A stretch of 64,000 nucleotides of DNA from NCBI RefSeq assembly GCF_028583425.1, contig NC_072807.1:33981001-34045000 (forward strand). The letters run 5' to 3'. Both the position numbers and the translations under genes were made by a program. Source of the DNA: Eublepharis macularius. Lineage: Eukaryota > Chordata > Lepidosauria > Squamata > Eublepharidae. The first letter of the stretch is position 1; every line of letters begins with the position of its first letter. Positions 47,889 through 59,095 of this stretch are shown piece by piece. The notes under the pieces were generated by a model. That model was not told the origin of the DNA. It saw only the letters and a program-made list of their open reading frames with translations, and searched no databases.

Positions 47889-49961
47889 TCAGCGGGCCGG
47901 CTGCTTGTAGTTGCCATTGATCTCTTGGGAGATGGTCACCGCCTCGGCCCCCAGAGGCAGCCGGTCGCTGTACTCCGAGCGCACTTCGAACTCCTCCGGG
48001 TTGGTTTTGGACTGGGATTCGGGGAGGGAGCCGGTGCCCAGGCTCTCCTCCCTCCTGCGCTCCTCCCCGCCTTCCTCCTCCTCCTCCTCTTCCTCCCCCT
48101 CTCCCCCCTCGCTGGGGCCGTAATGCCTTTCCGACTCCAGGTAGGAAGCCCGGGGGTCGAAATCGGCCGCCATGTGCTTCTCCATCTGGTCCGGGTTCTG
48201 CGCCTTCATGATGAGCTTGTAGGTCTTGCCGTGGTACTTGGAGAGGAGGTGGCAGCAGGTGGCCCCCACCAGGGGGATGGTGGCCAGCCCCAGCAGGAAG
48301 ATGCTGACCACCACGATGATCAGCAGCGAGGGCACCTCCCGCTTGGTGGTGAAGACCACCTGCACCTGGCAGTCCTCCCCGACGTAGGTCATGCAGACCG
48401 AGTAGTTAGTGCCCGGCAGCAGCCCCTGGAACCAGTAGGCGTTGACGCCCTCCTCCACCTCGGACCACTGCACCACTGCGTGGCTCCCCCGCCGCTCCTG
48501 GCACAGGTAGAGCATCCGCAGGTGCACCTTCTCCGACTGGGTGTAGAAGGGGGTGATCTGGACCTTGGCCTCCCGCTCCGAGACGTCCAGGGCGATGACC
48601 CCCAGGTCGAAGTGGTGGGGCTTGAGGTCCCCGCTCTGGTTGAAGGCGTGGTTGGAGACGTAGCGGGTGGCCTCGCTGGAGCCGCACTTCCTCTCGAAGT
48701 TGGGGGGCTGGAAGGGCGCGCCCTCGGCGGCGCTGGCGTTGGGAGGGCCGGCGGGGTGGTAGGTCCTGGCCGTGGGCCTGGCCTGGGCCGGCTTGCTCCT
48801 CTCCTCGGGCTTCATGACGCTATTCTTGGAGGCCTTGCCGTCCGCCGCCTTCCTCCCCCCGGGCTGGGCTTTGGGGTCGGCCAGCGGGCCTCCGGGGTCT
48901 TTCTGGGGGTCAGCCACGGCCACGTTGACGGAGGTTTGGTTGCTGCCCACCTCGTTGGCGGCCAGGCACGTGTAGGTGCCTTCTTCTTTCTTGCTGAGGT
49001 GGGGGATGAGGAGGGTGCCGTTGCCGAAAGCTCGGAATCGCTCCTGCTCTGCCCGGGCGCCCTCGGCGGGCAGCGCGTTCCCGTCTCCTTCCGAGGCCGG
49101 GCTTTGGATCTCCAGCGTCTGACCGGCCGTCTGGACTCGCCAGCTGACCTCGGGCTGGGGCAGGCCGGTGGCTTTGCAGTGCAAAGCGAGGGTGAAGCCG
49201 TAGTACAGCCGGGTGCGGTCCAGGTTGGGGTGGTAGGAGAGCTGGACGAGCGGGGGCGCGCACTGCAAGTAGGGGATGCGGGCCAGCGGGATGCCGCGCA
49301 GCTTCTCCGGGGCGGCGCAGCTGATGGAGTCCCTCTCCGGGATGGAGATGAGGGTGTTCTCGGTCCAGTTCTTCAGCCACATGAGCTGGCAGGTGCAGTT
49401 GAAGGGGTTGTTGTAGATCTGGAGGTGGGAGAGGGAGGTGAGCGGCTCGAAGGTGCCCTCGGCCACGGCGCTGAACTGGTTGTTGTTGATGCGGAGCGAG
49501 CGCAGGTCGCGCAGGGTGCGGAAGGCGTCGCCGGGCAGGTGGCCCATGCGGTTGTTGTTCATCTTGAGCAGCTGCAGCGCGCTCAGGTTGCGCAGGTCTC
49601 CCCAAGGGAAGTCCACGATCTGGTTGTGGCTGACGTCGAGGTTCTTCAGCTGCGCCAGGATGGCCAGCGTGCCCGCCTCGATGGCCCCGATCCGGTTGTG
49701 CGCCAGCCACAGCGAGGTCACCTGCGTCACCTCCGCGAAGGAGCCCCGGCGCAGGGCGGAGATCTTGTTGGCCGACAGGCTCAGCGTGGTCACGTTAGAC
49801 GGCAGCCCCGCCGGCACGGCTTCCAGCTCCTTGTAGGCGCAGTCGGCGAACTGCTGCGCGTACTTGTCCACACAGGCGCACGGCTCCGGGCAGCCGCCGC
49901 TCGGGCCCGCCAGCCAGGCGGCCGCCGCCAGCCAGGCGCGCAGCACCAGCGCCCCGCGCAT
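47889..49961 (-). CDS. ISLR2: ISLR2 (Linx), LRR-Ig transmembrane protein
   Basis: The protein has 690 residues (human 745). Order: signal peptide about 1-21, LRR N-cap (CPEPCAC), five LRRs about 55-184, LRR C-cap 185-234 (NPFNCTC), Ig domain with Cys262, Trp274 and Cys332 (YTC), a proline/lysine-rich linker about 351-430, a fibronectin-III-like juxtamembrane region about 453-540, a transmembrane helix about 545-571, and a cytoplasmic tail with a run of eight glutamates and the end AVTISQEINGNYKQPAR. ISLR2 is known in neurons, where it associates with Trk and Ret receptors and supports axon growth. An upstream in-frame extension to 50402 is open but crosses a strong splice acceptor; MRGALVLRAWLAAAAWL is a proper signal peptide, so I chose that start. 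Very GC-rich compared with ISLR. Confidence 0.95.
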   Translation of the reverse strand: MRGALVLRAWLAAAAWLAGPSGGCPEPCACVDKYAQQFADCAYKELEAVPAGLPSNVTTLSLSANKISALRRGSFAEVTQVTSLWLAHNRIGAIEAGTLAILAQLKNLDVSHNQIVDFPWGDLRNLSALQLLKMNNNRMGHLPGDAFRTLRDLRSLRINNNQFSAVAEGTFEPLTSLSHLQIYNNPFNCTCQLMWLKNWTENTLISIPERDSISCAAPEKLRGIPLARIPYLQCAPPLVQLSYHPNLDRTRLYYGFTLALHCKATGLPQPEVSWRVQTAGQTLEIQSPASEGDGNALPAEGARAEQERFRAFGNGTLLIPHLSKKEEGTYTCLAANEVGSNQTSVNVAVADPQKDPGGPLADPKAQPGGRKAADGKASKNSVMKPEERSKPAQARPTARTYHPAGPPNASAAEGAPFQPPNFERKCGSSEATRYVSNHAFNQSGDLKPHHFDLGVIALDVSEREAKVQITPFYTQSEKVHLRMLYLCQERRGSHAVVQWSEVEEGVNAYWFQGLLPGTNYSVCMTYVGEDCQVQVVFTTKREVPSLLIIVVVSIFLLGLATIPLVGATCCHLLSKYHGKTYKLIMKAQNPDQMEKHMAADFDPRASYLESERHYGPSEGGEGEEEEEEEEGGEERRREESLGTGSLPESQSKTNPEEFEVRSEYSDRLPLGAEAVTISQEINGNYKQPAR

Positions 49962-50005
49962 CCTGGCCCTGTCGGGGGAGAGAGAAACACACAGAGAAGC
50001 GCGCG
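49962..50005 (-). promoter_or_regulatory. ISLR2: ISLR2 splice acceptor before the coding exon
   Basis: On the minus strand a long pyrimidine tract with CTCTCTCCCCCGACAG is followed by GGCCAGG and the ATG. The AG is at 49970-49969 and the coding exon would start at 49968. This fixes the start codon at 49961-49959 and implies a 5' UTR exon upstream. Two donor-like sites on the minus strand are candidates, GGAG|GTAGGC near 50108 and GACG|GTGAGG near 51150; I cannot choose between them. Confidence 0.75.
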
Positions 50006-51560
50006 TTAGGCTGGCCGGGAGCTTCGCGCCCTCCGGTGCCTCTCCAAAAAGAGCTGCTCGGAGCGCACCGCCCAGGCCGCCTCCAGGGGTCCCAGGAGCT
50101 CTGCCTACCTCCAGGAGAGAAGAGGGGCGCTGCGCCCTAGGAAAGGTCCCAGAACACCCACGCCCACCTCCAAGATTCCCACGAAGTCCAGCTCGCAGAA
50201 CGCACAGGAGGCGCTCCAGAGGAGCTGCCCCCTTCTTCCAGCAATCCCGCCTCCCCCTTGTCATCCACCCACGGACCCCGCAGCCCTGGACCAGCAGGAA
50301 GGGACCGCAGGTGGTCCCAAGCTTTGAGCCTCCCTCCTGCCTCCAGAGCCCGGCCGCCTTGCCTTCAACCCGCGCGTCCCTCCCTTCCCCGATCGCTGTC
50401 ATTTCTCCTCCTTTCCTTCCTGCCTCTCCCCTCTTCTTTCCCTCTCACGCGAATCTGTAAGTTGGGCGAAAGAGCCCTGGGTGGCTTCTCCTTTCCTTTC
50501 GTCCTCTCCGTCCGCTTTCCCTCGGAGGTGTAGAACCGAGAGAGAGATTTGTGCGTAGAAAAATGTTCCTTATAGACAACGTGATCACTATATGTGTGTG
50601 TCTGTGTATGCCCTCCCCCAGTTTATGCCCCCCACCTCTAATGTGTCTATAATCTATCTGCAAAATAGACTAGAAAAACTGAGACTTGCGCTTATGCACC
50701 TCGACGCCACCCTTCTCAGTCGCCCGTGCTCAAATTTCTCGAGGAAAATGTCCTTTTGGAAGCCACGTTCCCCCCACCCCCGTAGTCCCATCTCGTGCTC
50801 CGTCCCCTGAAGAAACCTATTGGCTGATCGCCCCTCCTCACCCTCGCAGCTTCCCGACTTGACCGCGCGCAAAGCTGCTCCTTTTGGTTCGCACGCCTAA
50901 CCCAGCGCAGCTCTGCCTTTGGGATTAGCTCTACCTATTAGGAAAGACGGCCGGAGCGCGAGAGAGCCGAGGAAAGGGGGCTTCAGCCTCTCCCCTGCCC
51001 CTTTCGCCTGCCCCGGACTGAGCCTCGACGGCGGAGGAGCGCCTTCCTACAGGTTGTGGGCAACCTCGCCCTGCCACGCCTGGCTGGGAACTCACTCAGG
51101 GCACCGACGTTCCATCTCCCCCGGGTCCCCCCAGCCCCCTCACCGTCTCTGCTTGGGCTCTGGGGAGTGTCTTTAGGAGGGCAGCATCCCGAGGAGCGAC
51201 CTTCCGACCGGAGAAGCCCTGCGGAACTCCAGGCATCGAGACGGGCAGTCCATGAAACCGGGTCGTGGCGCGTCCGCCGCGGTTCCTACCCCGGGGTGAC
51301 TGCAGCCATCCGAAGAGGCGGCGGCTGTCGGGGAGCCTGCCTCGCCCTGCCTTTGCGCATCTACCACGACGCCTCCGGGAGCTGCTCTCCCCTCCCCTAC
51401 TTTCTCCCCCCCCCCCTCAATTCCAGCCCACTTTAAAAAAAATCTATTCCTGCGCGCTGGAGGGTCCGCAGGCGCGCTCCGGAGGCGCCGGGCGCGCGCC
51501 CTGCTCGTCCCACTTCCTGTTTCTGGAGAGGGTGTGGGCACCGCCACGCCCCCCCACCCG
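49970..51560 (-). promoter_or_regulatory. ISLR2: CpG island at the ISLR2 5' end
   Basis: The region upstream of the ISLR2 coding exon is GC-rich with many CG dinucleotides, continuous with the GC-rich coding exon, and drops to ordinary composition at about 51.6 kb. It most likely holds the promoter and the non-coding first exon. No TATA box stands out. Open frames here in several phases are by-products of composition. Confidence 0.65.
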
Positions 51561-52883
51561 AACTCAAGGCCATGCAATATTCATCGCGTCAATATGTCTC
51601 CAAGCCATCATCCCCGACAGCCCGGAGGTGGCCGGCTGGAGAGCTTTTTTTTTTCCCCTTCTTTTTTTCTGAGGCTCTAATTGAAAGCAAATAGCTTGGA
51701 ATCAGAGGGACCGATCAGGAGGGAAGGGCGGCAACCTGATCCACCCCCTGGCTGTATCTGCCGTGCCCAACACCCCCGCCACACACATACACACACACTA
51801 AAGCCCCCACCCCACCTCCAACTCTATTCTAAAAAACCAGGCTGTGATTTTAGGCGCACTTATCCAGCAGTAATCCCCTCTAAATACAGGGAGACTTACT
51901 CTCAAATCGGTGTGCACAAGATCGGGTCGAAAGTCCATGCTTTTATTAACAGAGCAAAAAGATGTGATCCTCCCACCCCGGGGCCAGAGATGGGGTGGAT
52001 AGGGGGGACTTTCTCAATTCACACACGCATCACGTGCACATATCAAGGCAAGAGATTACTAGAGAGGAGGGTGGGGGGGACTTTGGACCCTGTGATGGAC
52101 TAGAGAAAAATTGGAGTAGGGGGAGAGGCGGGTAAGGGGGTGTGGGCACCAGAGGGGGAGCCAGCAATTCCTAATTTAAGCCTTCTGCCTCCCACAGTAT
52201 CTGCCTCCAATGCCAAGCAAAATCAATCCAAATTCTTAGCTGCCTTCTATGACTGTGTGTTATGTGCCATCAAGTCACCTCTGACCTCTGGTGACCCTAT
52301 GAATAAAAGACCTCCAAAACGTCCTGTCATTAACAGACTTGCTCAGATCCTGCAAACTGAAGGACGTGGCTTCTTTTATTGAGTCAAGCCATCTCATTTT
52401 GGGTCTTCCTCTTTTCCTCCTGCCTTCCACTTTTCCTAGCATTATTGACTTTTCCAGAGAATCTTGTCTTCTCATGATGTGACCAAAGTACGATAGCTTT
52501 AGTCTTGTCATTTTAGCTTCTAAGGAGAATTCAGGCTTGATTTGAACTAGTGCCCACTTATTTGTATTTTTGGATATCCATGGTATCCGCAAAACTCTCC
52601 TCCAGCACCACATTTCAAATGAATCCATTTTCTTCCTATCAGCTTTCTTTACTGTCCAACTTTCACATCCATACATAGTAATGGGGGATACCATAGTTTG
52701 GATTATCTTGGTCCCCAGAAAGTCATCTTTATCTTTAAGGAACTTATCTAGCTCCCTCATAGCTTCTCTTCCAGATCTCAATCTTCTTTTGATTTCTTCA
52801 TTGTTGTCTCCCTTTTGGTTGATGAGCCAAAGAATAGAACATCTTGAACAATTTCAATTTCCTCATTGTCAACTTTAAAATTA

Positions 52884-53487
52884 TATATTGTCGAAGGCTT
52901 TCACGGCCAGAGAACAATGGTTGTATTGTCGAACAATGGTTGTTGCGGATTTTTTTGTGGATTTTCCAGGCTGTATAGCCGTGGTCAATGGCTTCCTTGT
53001 GCAGTCTGACAAAGTAGTTGGAAGTGTTGTCAGACTGCACAGGGAAGCCATTGAAATTCATAAGCATAAGCACAATTTCAACAGGAAAGAAGAGACTTTA
53101 AGAATGAACAGAGCACGGTTTCCAGTCCTGAAAAACACCAGGCTAACAAAACACTCTATACCTGACAATAGCCCTGCAGAGAAGATTAGCACATCAAGCA
53201 CCAATTCATATGCAAAAGAACCTCCTCAGGATACAGTGAAGCCTCCCTCCATTAGCATTCCACACCCTGGGAAACTCTTACAGGATGACTCAGCCCAACC
53301 CCACCTTCCTGAGTAGATATAAATTACCTGCCAACATCTTTTCCACACTGTAACACTGAGAGATCTCTGTCTTTTGGTGCTACACCTCTGAAGATGCCAG
53401 TCACAGCTGCTGGCGAAACGTCAGGAACTACAATGCCAAGACCACGGCAATACAGCCCGGAAAATCCACAAAAAAATTCGCAACAAC
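52884..53487 (+). mobile_element. Penelope-like element remnant inside BovB, family 1
   Basis: Flanked by a perfect 14-bp duplication CAACTTTAAAATTA (52870-52883 and 53488-53501). The left end (52884-52985) is an inverted copy of the terminal repeat, the right end (53330-53487) a forward copy. Between them the plus strand shows REAIEIHKHKHNFNRKEE, typical of the GIY-YIG endonuclease C-terminus of Penelope-like elements. A short inverted repeat lies at 52987-53055. Confidence 0.8.
53385..53425 (+). ncRNA. Hammerhead-ribozyme-like motif, family 1
   Basis: Same motif as 19839-19879: CCU, CUGAAGA, extra U, stem II with a closing G-U pair, GAAA, CGU, cleavage base C, AGG. All core residues of the family are present. 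Confidence 0.6.
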
Positions 53488-53736
53488 CAACTTTAAAATT
53501 ACTTTTGTCTTTTTGATGTTCTGCTGTAATCCTGCTCTGGTGCTTTCTCCTTTAACCTTCATCAGTAGTCGTTTCAAGTCTTCGCTATTTTCTGCCAGTA
53601 ACATGGCGTCATCTGCAGATCTCAAATTGTCAATGTCCCTTCCACCAGTTTTCACTTCACCTTCTTCTAGATCTAAGCGAGCTTTCCTTATGATATGCTC
53701 TGCACAGACATGTTTTACATAGAACAATCCAGCAAA

Positions 53737-54262
53737 TCAATATATAAATAGTGACATATAGTAATAAATACAAAGAATGTTAATAATTAAAAACTACAAC
53801 TCAAAAGGTTAAAAGTCAGTCATTTGTATATGGCGTGAGAAAAGTCCAATAAGACACTAAAGTAACTTAAGTGCTTCTTATCTTTTGTTAAGGGTTATCT
53901 TACCTCTTATACTTCTTTGCCATATACAAAACCGTTCTCTGTCAAGCATGTTTCAAATCATTAAACATGCCATGCCCCTTTTCTCAGTATTCACAGACCA
54001 GCCCCAGCACATGTAAACAGCACATTCTTGAGAAAGGATTCTTGGAAACAGTCAAGCCAGCTCCTTGTTGGACAACGTCATGGAAACTTTTTCCTCAACA
54101 ATTAACAAGAGATAAGAAGCTCTTGAGTCGCTTTAGCAACCTATTGAACTTTTCTCGTGCCATATACAAACAATTGACTTTTAACCTTTTGAGTTGTATT
54201 TTCTATTTATTAACATTCTTTGTATTTATTACTGTATGTCAGTGTTTACATATTGAATTGTC
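53737..54262. mobile_element. Inverted-arm repeat of unknown family
   Basis: About 85 bp at 53757-53840 (ACAAAGAATGTTAATAA, CAACTCAAAAGGTTAAAAGT, TTTGTATATGGC) recur in inverted form at 54160-54235. The spacer of about 320 bp has AGGATTCTTGGAAACAGTC near 54035, which recalls the second half of a hammerhead. It adjoins the BovB copy. Confidence 0.5.
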
Positions 54263-54269
54263 AATTTTT

Positions 54270-55555
54270 TGTCCAGCATTAATATATGCACTATGACTGG
54301 TTTTCAATGCATTGGTAACGTGAGATCCTTATGAGTTATTCCTGTTAACTGACGGGCATTCATTTTGTTTATTGGCTTTATTTGTATTAGTTAGCACATT
54401 ACAGTGTTGGATCTTTTTCCTGTCTCCATGATCAAGGCTGCCCTAAGTTCCAGCAGAGAAAAAAGACAGGCATAACGGGAACCAGTCTTTTTTCCTTACC
54501 AAGGCTTAACACAGCCTAGTAAAGGTATTTTTGATCAGGGAAACGACACAGGGGAAAGAGTTGCCCTCCTCTTTTCCTAAAAGCACCATCTTTGGTCTTG
54601 CCGCCCACTTGTTCTTTTTTTAGGCCCTGCCCAGGGCCGGCCTCAACATGCAATAAAGACTCCCAGAAGAAGCAGGTTCCCCCAGAGCCCCCGCCAACAA
54701 CTGAGGCTCCAAGCATCTCAGAGGGAGCCCCACTGCCCATTGCACAAAAGCAAGCCCTGTCTACTGTTCCACAGGAATCCCTTGCATGAATCCACCCAGA
54801 ACTTCTACAGTCTCCTCCTCGGGAGCACAGATGATGATAGGCCTCAGCAGAGTGCTAGACGAGGTGGACAAGGGCACTCTAGGCAGCTTGGAGACTCCTG
54901 CAAGCCATTCCTACTCAGGAGAAGTCTTGGCAGGATCAAGGCCCCTAGTTTGGCAACAGGAAGTGTGGAGTTATCAGTTCCCTATAAAACTCCACTGCTC
55001 TGGTTCAAGCTCTGTAAAGATGGGGTGTCTTTCAGTCCCTTCTGAGCAGTTTTTGGCTAGCTGGAACCTTCTCTGACTCCTTGGCTTTACCGCTCCTGAT
55101 TCTTTGGACAGCTCCAGGTGTGGCTCCATCTTGGCTTCCTTCCTGGGACCCTAGTGTCTCTATATCCATGTTAACCAGATTTTTTAAATGGGACTGATTC
55201 TAGACTCCTCCTCCCTCCATCTGGCATTCAATTCTTCCATCTTCAAGTGTCTGTCTAGCCATCCATGCCTTCACTTGTGCCAAGAAACTTGACTGCCTAG
55301 TTCTCCGCTTTTTGAATGTCCTGCTCCAATGGGGTCCATTGGGCCAGGATTTTGCCTGGGATTCTGCACTATGTTTTAAGGCCTGCCCTCCATTTGTGTG
55401 GGGCTCCAGACAATTCTGCTTGGTCCAACTGTTGCCCTGTGCAAACTGTGTGCATGCAAAATGGAACGCATCCTGTGACCGTGCATTGAAGCAAAAGACT
55501 GGCAGCGAAGAACAAATGAAACCTACAGTTGCCATGTTTCTCATTGAGGAACTGC
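54270..55555. other. Upstream flank of ISLR2, no recognised element
   Basis: No gene or complete repeat recognised. Small open frames (such as a proline-rich 65 codons at 54592) have no support. Confidence 0.35.
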
Positions 55556-56456
55556 CCCAAAGCAAAAAGGAACTAGGGGTCTTAGTAGACCATACACTGA
55601 ACATGAGTCAGCAGTGTGGTGTGGTAGCTAAAAGGCAAATGTAGTTTGGGGTTGTATCAACAGAAGCATAGTGTCCAGATCACACAAAGTGATGGTATTG
55701 CTCTACTCTGCTCTGGTTAGACCTCACCTAGAGTATTGTGTTCAGTTTGGGGCACCACAATTTCAGAAGGATATAAATAAGCTGGAACGTATCCAGAGGA
55801 GGGCAATGAAGATGGTGAGGAGTCTGGAGACCAAGTCCTATGAGGAAAGGTTGAAGGAGCTCAGTATGTTTAGCCTGGAGAGGAGATGGCTGAGAGGTGA
55901 TATGATAACCATCTTCAAGTACTTGAAGGCTGTCATATAGAGGACGGAGCAGAGTTGTTTTCCGCTGCCCCAGAAGGTCGGACCAGAACCGACAGGTTGA
56001 AATTAAATCAAAAGTATTTTCAGCTAAACATTAGGAAGAACTTCCTGACAGTCAGAGCGGTCCCTCAGTGGAACAGGCTTCCTCGGGAGGTGGTGGGTTC
56101 TCCTTCGTTGGAGGTGTTTAAGAAGAGGCTAGATAGCCATCTGACAGCAATGCTGATTCTGTGAACCTGGGCAGAGCATGAGAGGGAGGCAGGAATGGGT
56201 TGTATCAGTGCTTGGTTCTCGTGACCCCTTCTTACATGCCCAGAATAATGCCAATCGCCACCTTGGGGTAAGGTAGCAGTTTTCCACAGGCCAGTTTGGC
56301 TAGGGATCCTGGAGGTGTTTTGCCATCTTCCGGGCATGGAGCAAGGGTCACTGGGGGTGTAGGGGGGAAGGGGAGGTAGTTGTGAATTTCCTGCATTGTG
56401 CAGGGGGTTGGACTGGATGGCCCTGGATGGCCCTTCCAACTCTATGATTCTATGAT
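55556..56456 (+). mobile_element. CR1 LINE 3' end
   Basis: Encodes the CR1 ORF2 C-terminus ([60 protein letters not shown]-type, [20 protein letters not shown]), then the 3' UTR and the end AACTCTATGATTCTATG. Frames are broken. The best preserved CR1 copy in the window. Confidence 0.9.
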
Positions 56457-56459
56457 CTG

Positions 56460-57100
56460 AAGAACCCCAAGGTTTTCAGGAAACAGTTTTACAACTGTGA
56501 TCTGTGCAAAAAAGATGTTGTTTCTTTTTCCTGTAGTCTCCTAATCTTGAAATACCTACTGCACAACAGTAAATCTAGCACACAAACATAAATTGGCATA
56601 TATGTATGTCTACCGATCTCATAAAATGCTGGCTTGGTGATATTTATCTTCTCTTGTATTGGTGTCAAGGGAATAATTTTTCATTTGTGGGATCCCGAGC
56701 TTTCCTCTTCTCTGGAGCGGGTACTGGACAGAATTGTTAAAAAATATTGCCATAGCTTACCACCCAGAACACGATTAGAATGCAAGGATCCATTACCTGT
56801 TTGGAGTGGGTGAATGGGAAGATCTAAGCTGCTGGGACGCTTAATAAACACCCTCCCCTTGCTGGACCCATAACTGCTATCCTTGCAAGGGCCCGGCTGC
56901 CCCCATACCTCTGTCAGGCATTCTTGGGCAGCAAATAGCATCACAATCAAAAGCCCATCACCTCCATCCTTGCCTTGACAGGCCGATTGAGGGAAATATC
57001 TGGGAGAGAGATGGGGGACCCTCATTATCAACTTGATGAGTTGATTCCCTCCCTTTGTTTCTCCTTCAGCCCTGCAAGACTGGCTGGCCGTCATCACAGA
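56460..57100. other. Upstream flank of ISLR2
   Basis: No gene or known repeat recognised. Confidence 0.3.
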
Positions 57101-57950
57101 CCCATCGCAATGTTTGTTGCTTGTAGGTGCCTCTTGAGGTCCTTTGTGATCAAGATACCATTGTTCCCCATAATGATAATCTTCGCTTCCTCCCCCCTAA
57201 CACACACCCCCACCAGGGTTGGCACAGGGCTGGCTGATAAGAGGGTAATTTGAGGGGTAATTCGTGCAATTCCACTTGTCTCGAACCGAGTCCAATTCTG
57301 TGATGAGCCACAGCGGCATTTGCAAGCATTAATCACACGGTGCTTCAGAGCTTGCGGTGTAAATGAGTGCCAGAATAATCAAAAAGCAGGCAAAGGGGAG
57401 ACCTTTCCAAAGGCCGTGCTTGGGAAAGGGGTGTACAGCCTGTTCGCTAACCTATGGGGTTTTTAATTATCCTTTGGGGCTTCTACGTAGCCAAAGGCAG
57501 GGAGACAGTCCAAGTACAACCGCGTTGTACTATCTTGACTATAGATATAATCCCATCATTGGCCTACCAGGACCAACTTTGTCGCCAATTTTACATCCTT
57601 GCATTCCATCTCATTGCAATCACCCAGCACAAGTTAGCACAAAATTCTGCCTCTTGGGCTTTAATTACTTTTCAAGGGAGGGCAAAATGGTAAAAACGAT
57701 TTTCATAAATGCTGTGGATTTGCGCTGAGAGAAGGCTTTGCCACGGGCTTTTGCAGAGGTTTTTAAGAATGGTTTAAATGAAGCAATACATTATTAATAA
57801 CACTGAATCCGGCGTGGGGCATATTTTGCGTCATTTCAGGAGATTAGTTCAAAAGTGACGAAGCTAATTAAAATGCGTGCCCACTCGGTTCTGCTGTATA
57901 AGGAAAAATAATCTTTGTGTGTTCTAAGGACTCTTCTAGATGTCTTTAAC
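57100..57950. promoter_or_regulatory. Possible conserved non-coding block upstream of ISLR2
   Basis: No repeat is recognised, and the sequence is dense with homeodomain-like sites (TTTTAATTATCC, TTTAATTACTTTT, GCTAATTAAAATG) and a TGACG/CGTCA pair near 57830-57860. This composition is common in developmental enhancers. Position 7-8 kb upstream of ISLR2 fits a distal element. This is inference only. Confidence 0.3.
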
Positions 57951-57953
57951 TAT

Positions 57954-58092
57954 GAGTCATTCCGCACACGTTGGATAATGCACTCTATCAATCGTTTGAG
58001 GTGGATTTTTTGTTCCGCACACGAAAAAATCCGTTCCAAATGATCTATAAAGAGGATTGGAAGTGCATTATCCAATGTGTGCAGAATCACTC
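57954..58092. mobile_element. Harbinger-like MITE, GGATAATGCACT family
   Basis: Inverted arms GCACACGTTGGATAATGCAC and GTGCATTATCCAATGTGTGC, plus an internal GGTGGATTTTTTGTTCCGCA also seen at 6742-6891. No clear target duplication. Confidence 0.7.
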
Positions 58093-58877
58093 AATGTGTA
58101 TTGGAAGTAAGTTGGCAGGGCATCTACATTTCTTGATTTTGAAGAACTCTTCTTACTATACACACACACACAGAAATTCACCATGAGCTCAGACTCTCAA
58201 ACGTTTATCCCACAAGGGGATTTAAATTATGGCTAACTTGATCCATTGAAAATACCTACTTTGTGCATTAATTCCATACACGATTATCTCTTTCTTGGTT
58301 TACTCTTACAACAACCCTGTGAGGGAGGAGAGGCTGAGAGCATGTGACTGATCACTCCCCTGTCCTAGGTTGATGGCTGAGAGTTCAGACAAGATCATGT
58401 TGGTCGTCTATAAATTGCAGACTCTTGCAATCTCACATTGCCTCAAAGCTGTGCAGGAAAAGGAGAGGCTGTATTAACTCTTTGCCCTCCATTCAGGTTT
58501 CGCTATTCAAAATTTGGCTTCCTGCATGGAGGTTGAAGGGTTAAATGCCTTCTCCTTCATATTACCAAGACAAAATGGAGTGTGAATTTGCATTTTATAG
58601 ATGTCTCTTCATTTCTTCTGTTTGAGGCTGAGAGCTTTAAACCTGGATTTCCCAGATCCTATTTCAGCACTAGTACTACATTACACTATGTGCTAGGCAA
58701 TGCTTTTTTATGATGGTACTCCTAGTGCTGGCACTGTTTTAAGGGGATTTTCCCAAATCTTGAACCTCGCACACTGGCTCATCATGTTCAGCCGGAAAGA
58801 CTGGATCTTCAAAAGCAGTCTAGTGGGTCTGCAGAGGGTGGGAGGAATGGATGGAAATCAGTGCAGCCTTATCTATA

Positions 58878-59095
58878 AACGTGCTGGTGGAGAGTGCTGT
58901 CAAGTCATAGCAGACTTATGGCACCCCCTGCTGGGGTTTTCAAGGCAAGAGACTAACAGAAGTGGTTTGCCACTGCCTGGCTCTGCATAGCAACTCTGGT
59001 CTTCCTTGGAGGTCTCCCATCCAATTACTAACCAAGGCCAACCCTGCTTAGCTTCCGAGATTTGATGAAAGCATGCTTGCCTGGGCTATCCATGC
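58878..59095 (-). mobile_element. 5S-rRNA-derived SINE
   Basis: Full-length reverse copy: tail (GTGCTGTCAAGTCATAGCAG) at the left, 5S part (CCATCCAATTACTAACCAAG, CTTAGCTTCCGAGATTTGAT) at the right. Confidence 0.87.

Larger units (their letters stand above)
52253..53715 (-). mobile_element. BovB (RTE) LINE, reverse orientation, split by an insertion
   Basis: The minus strand encodes a BovB reverse-transcriptase section (GRDIDNLRSADDAMLLAENS, then LQQNIKKTKV) and the C-terminus (SLEAKMTRLKLSYFGHIMRR, QDSLEKSIMLGKVEGRRKRG, MRWLDSIKEA). The catalytic YADD motif reads SADD, so this copy is dead. 5' truncated. A 604-bp element interrupts it at 52883/53488. Confidence 0.9.

Noticed and set aside
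47925-50009. 694-codon open frame antisense to ISLR2
   Set aside because: It is the complement of the GC-rich ISLR2 exon, with composition-driven runs and no recognisable domain. The ISLR2 frame has complete LRR, Ig and membrane domains.
49962-50402. 147-residue N-terminal extension of ISLR2
   Set aside because: It crosses a strong splice acceptor and would bury the signal peptide; the extension is only an open frame in a CpG island.
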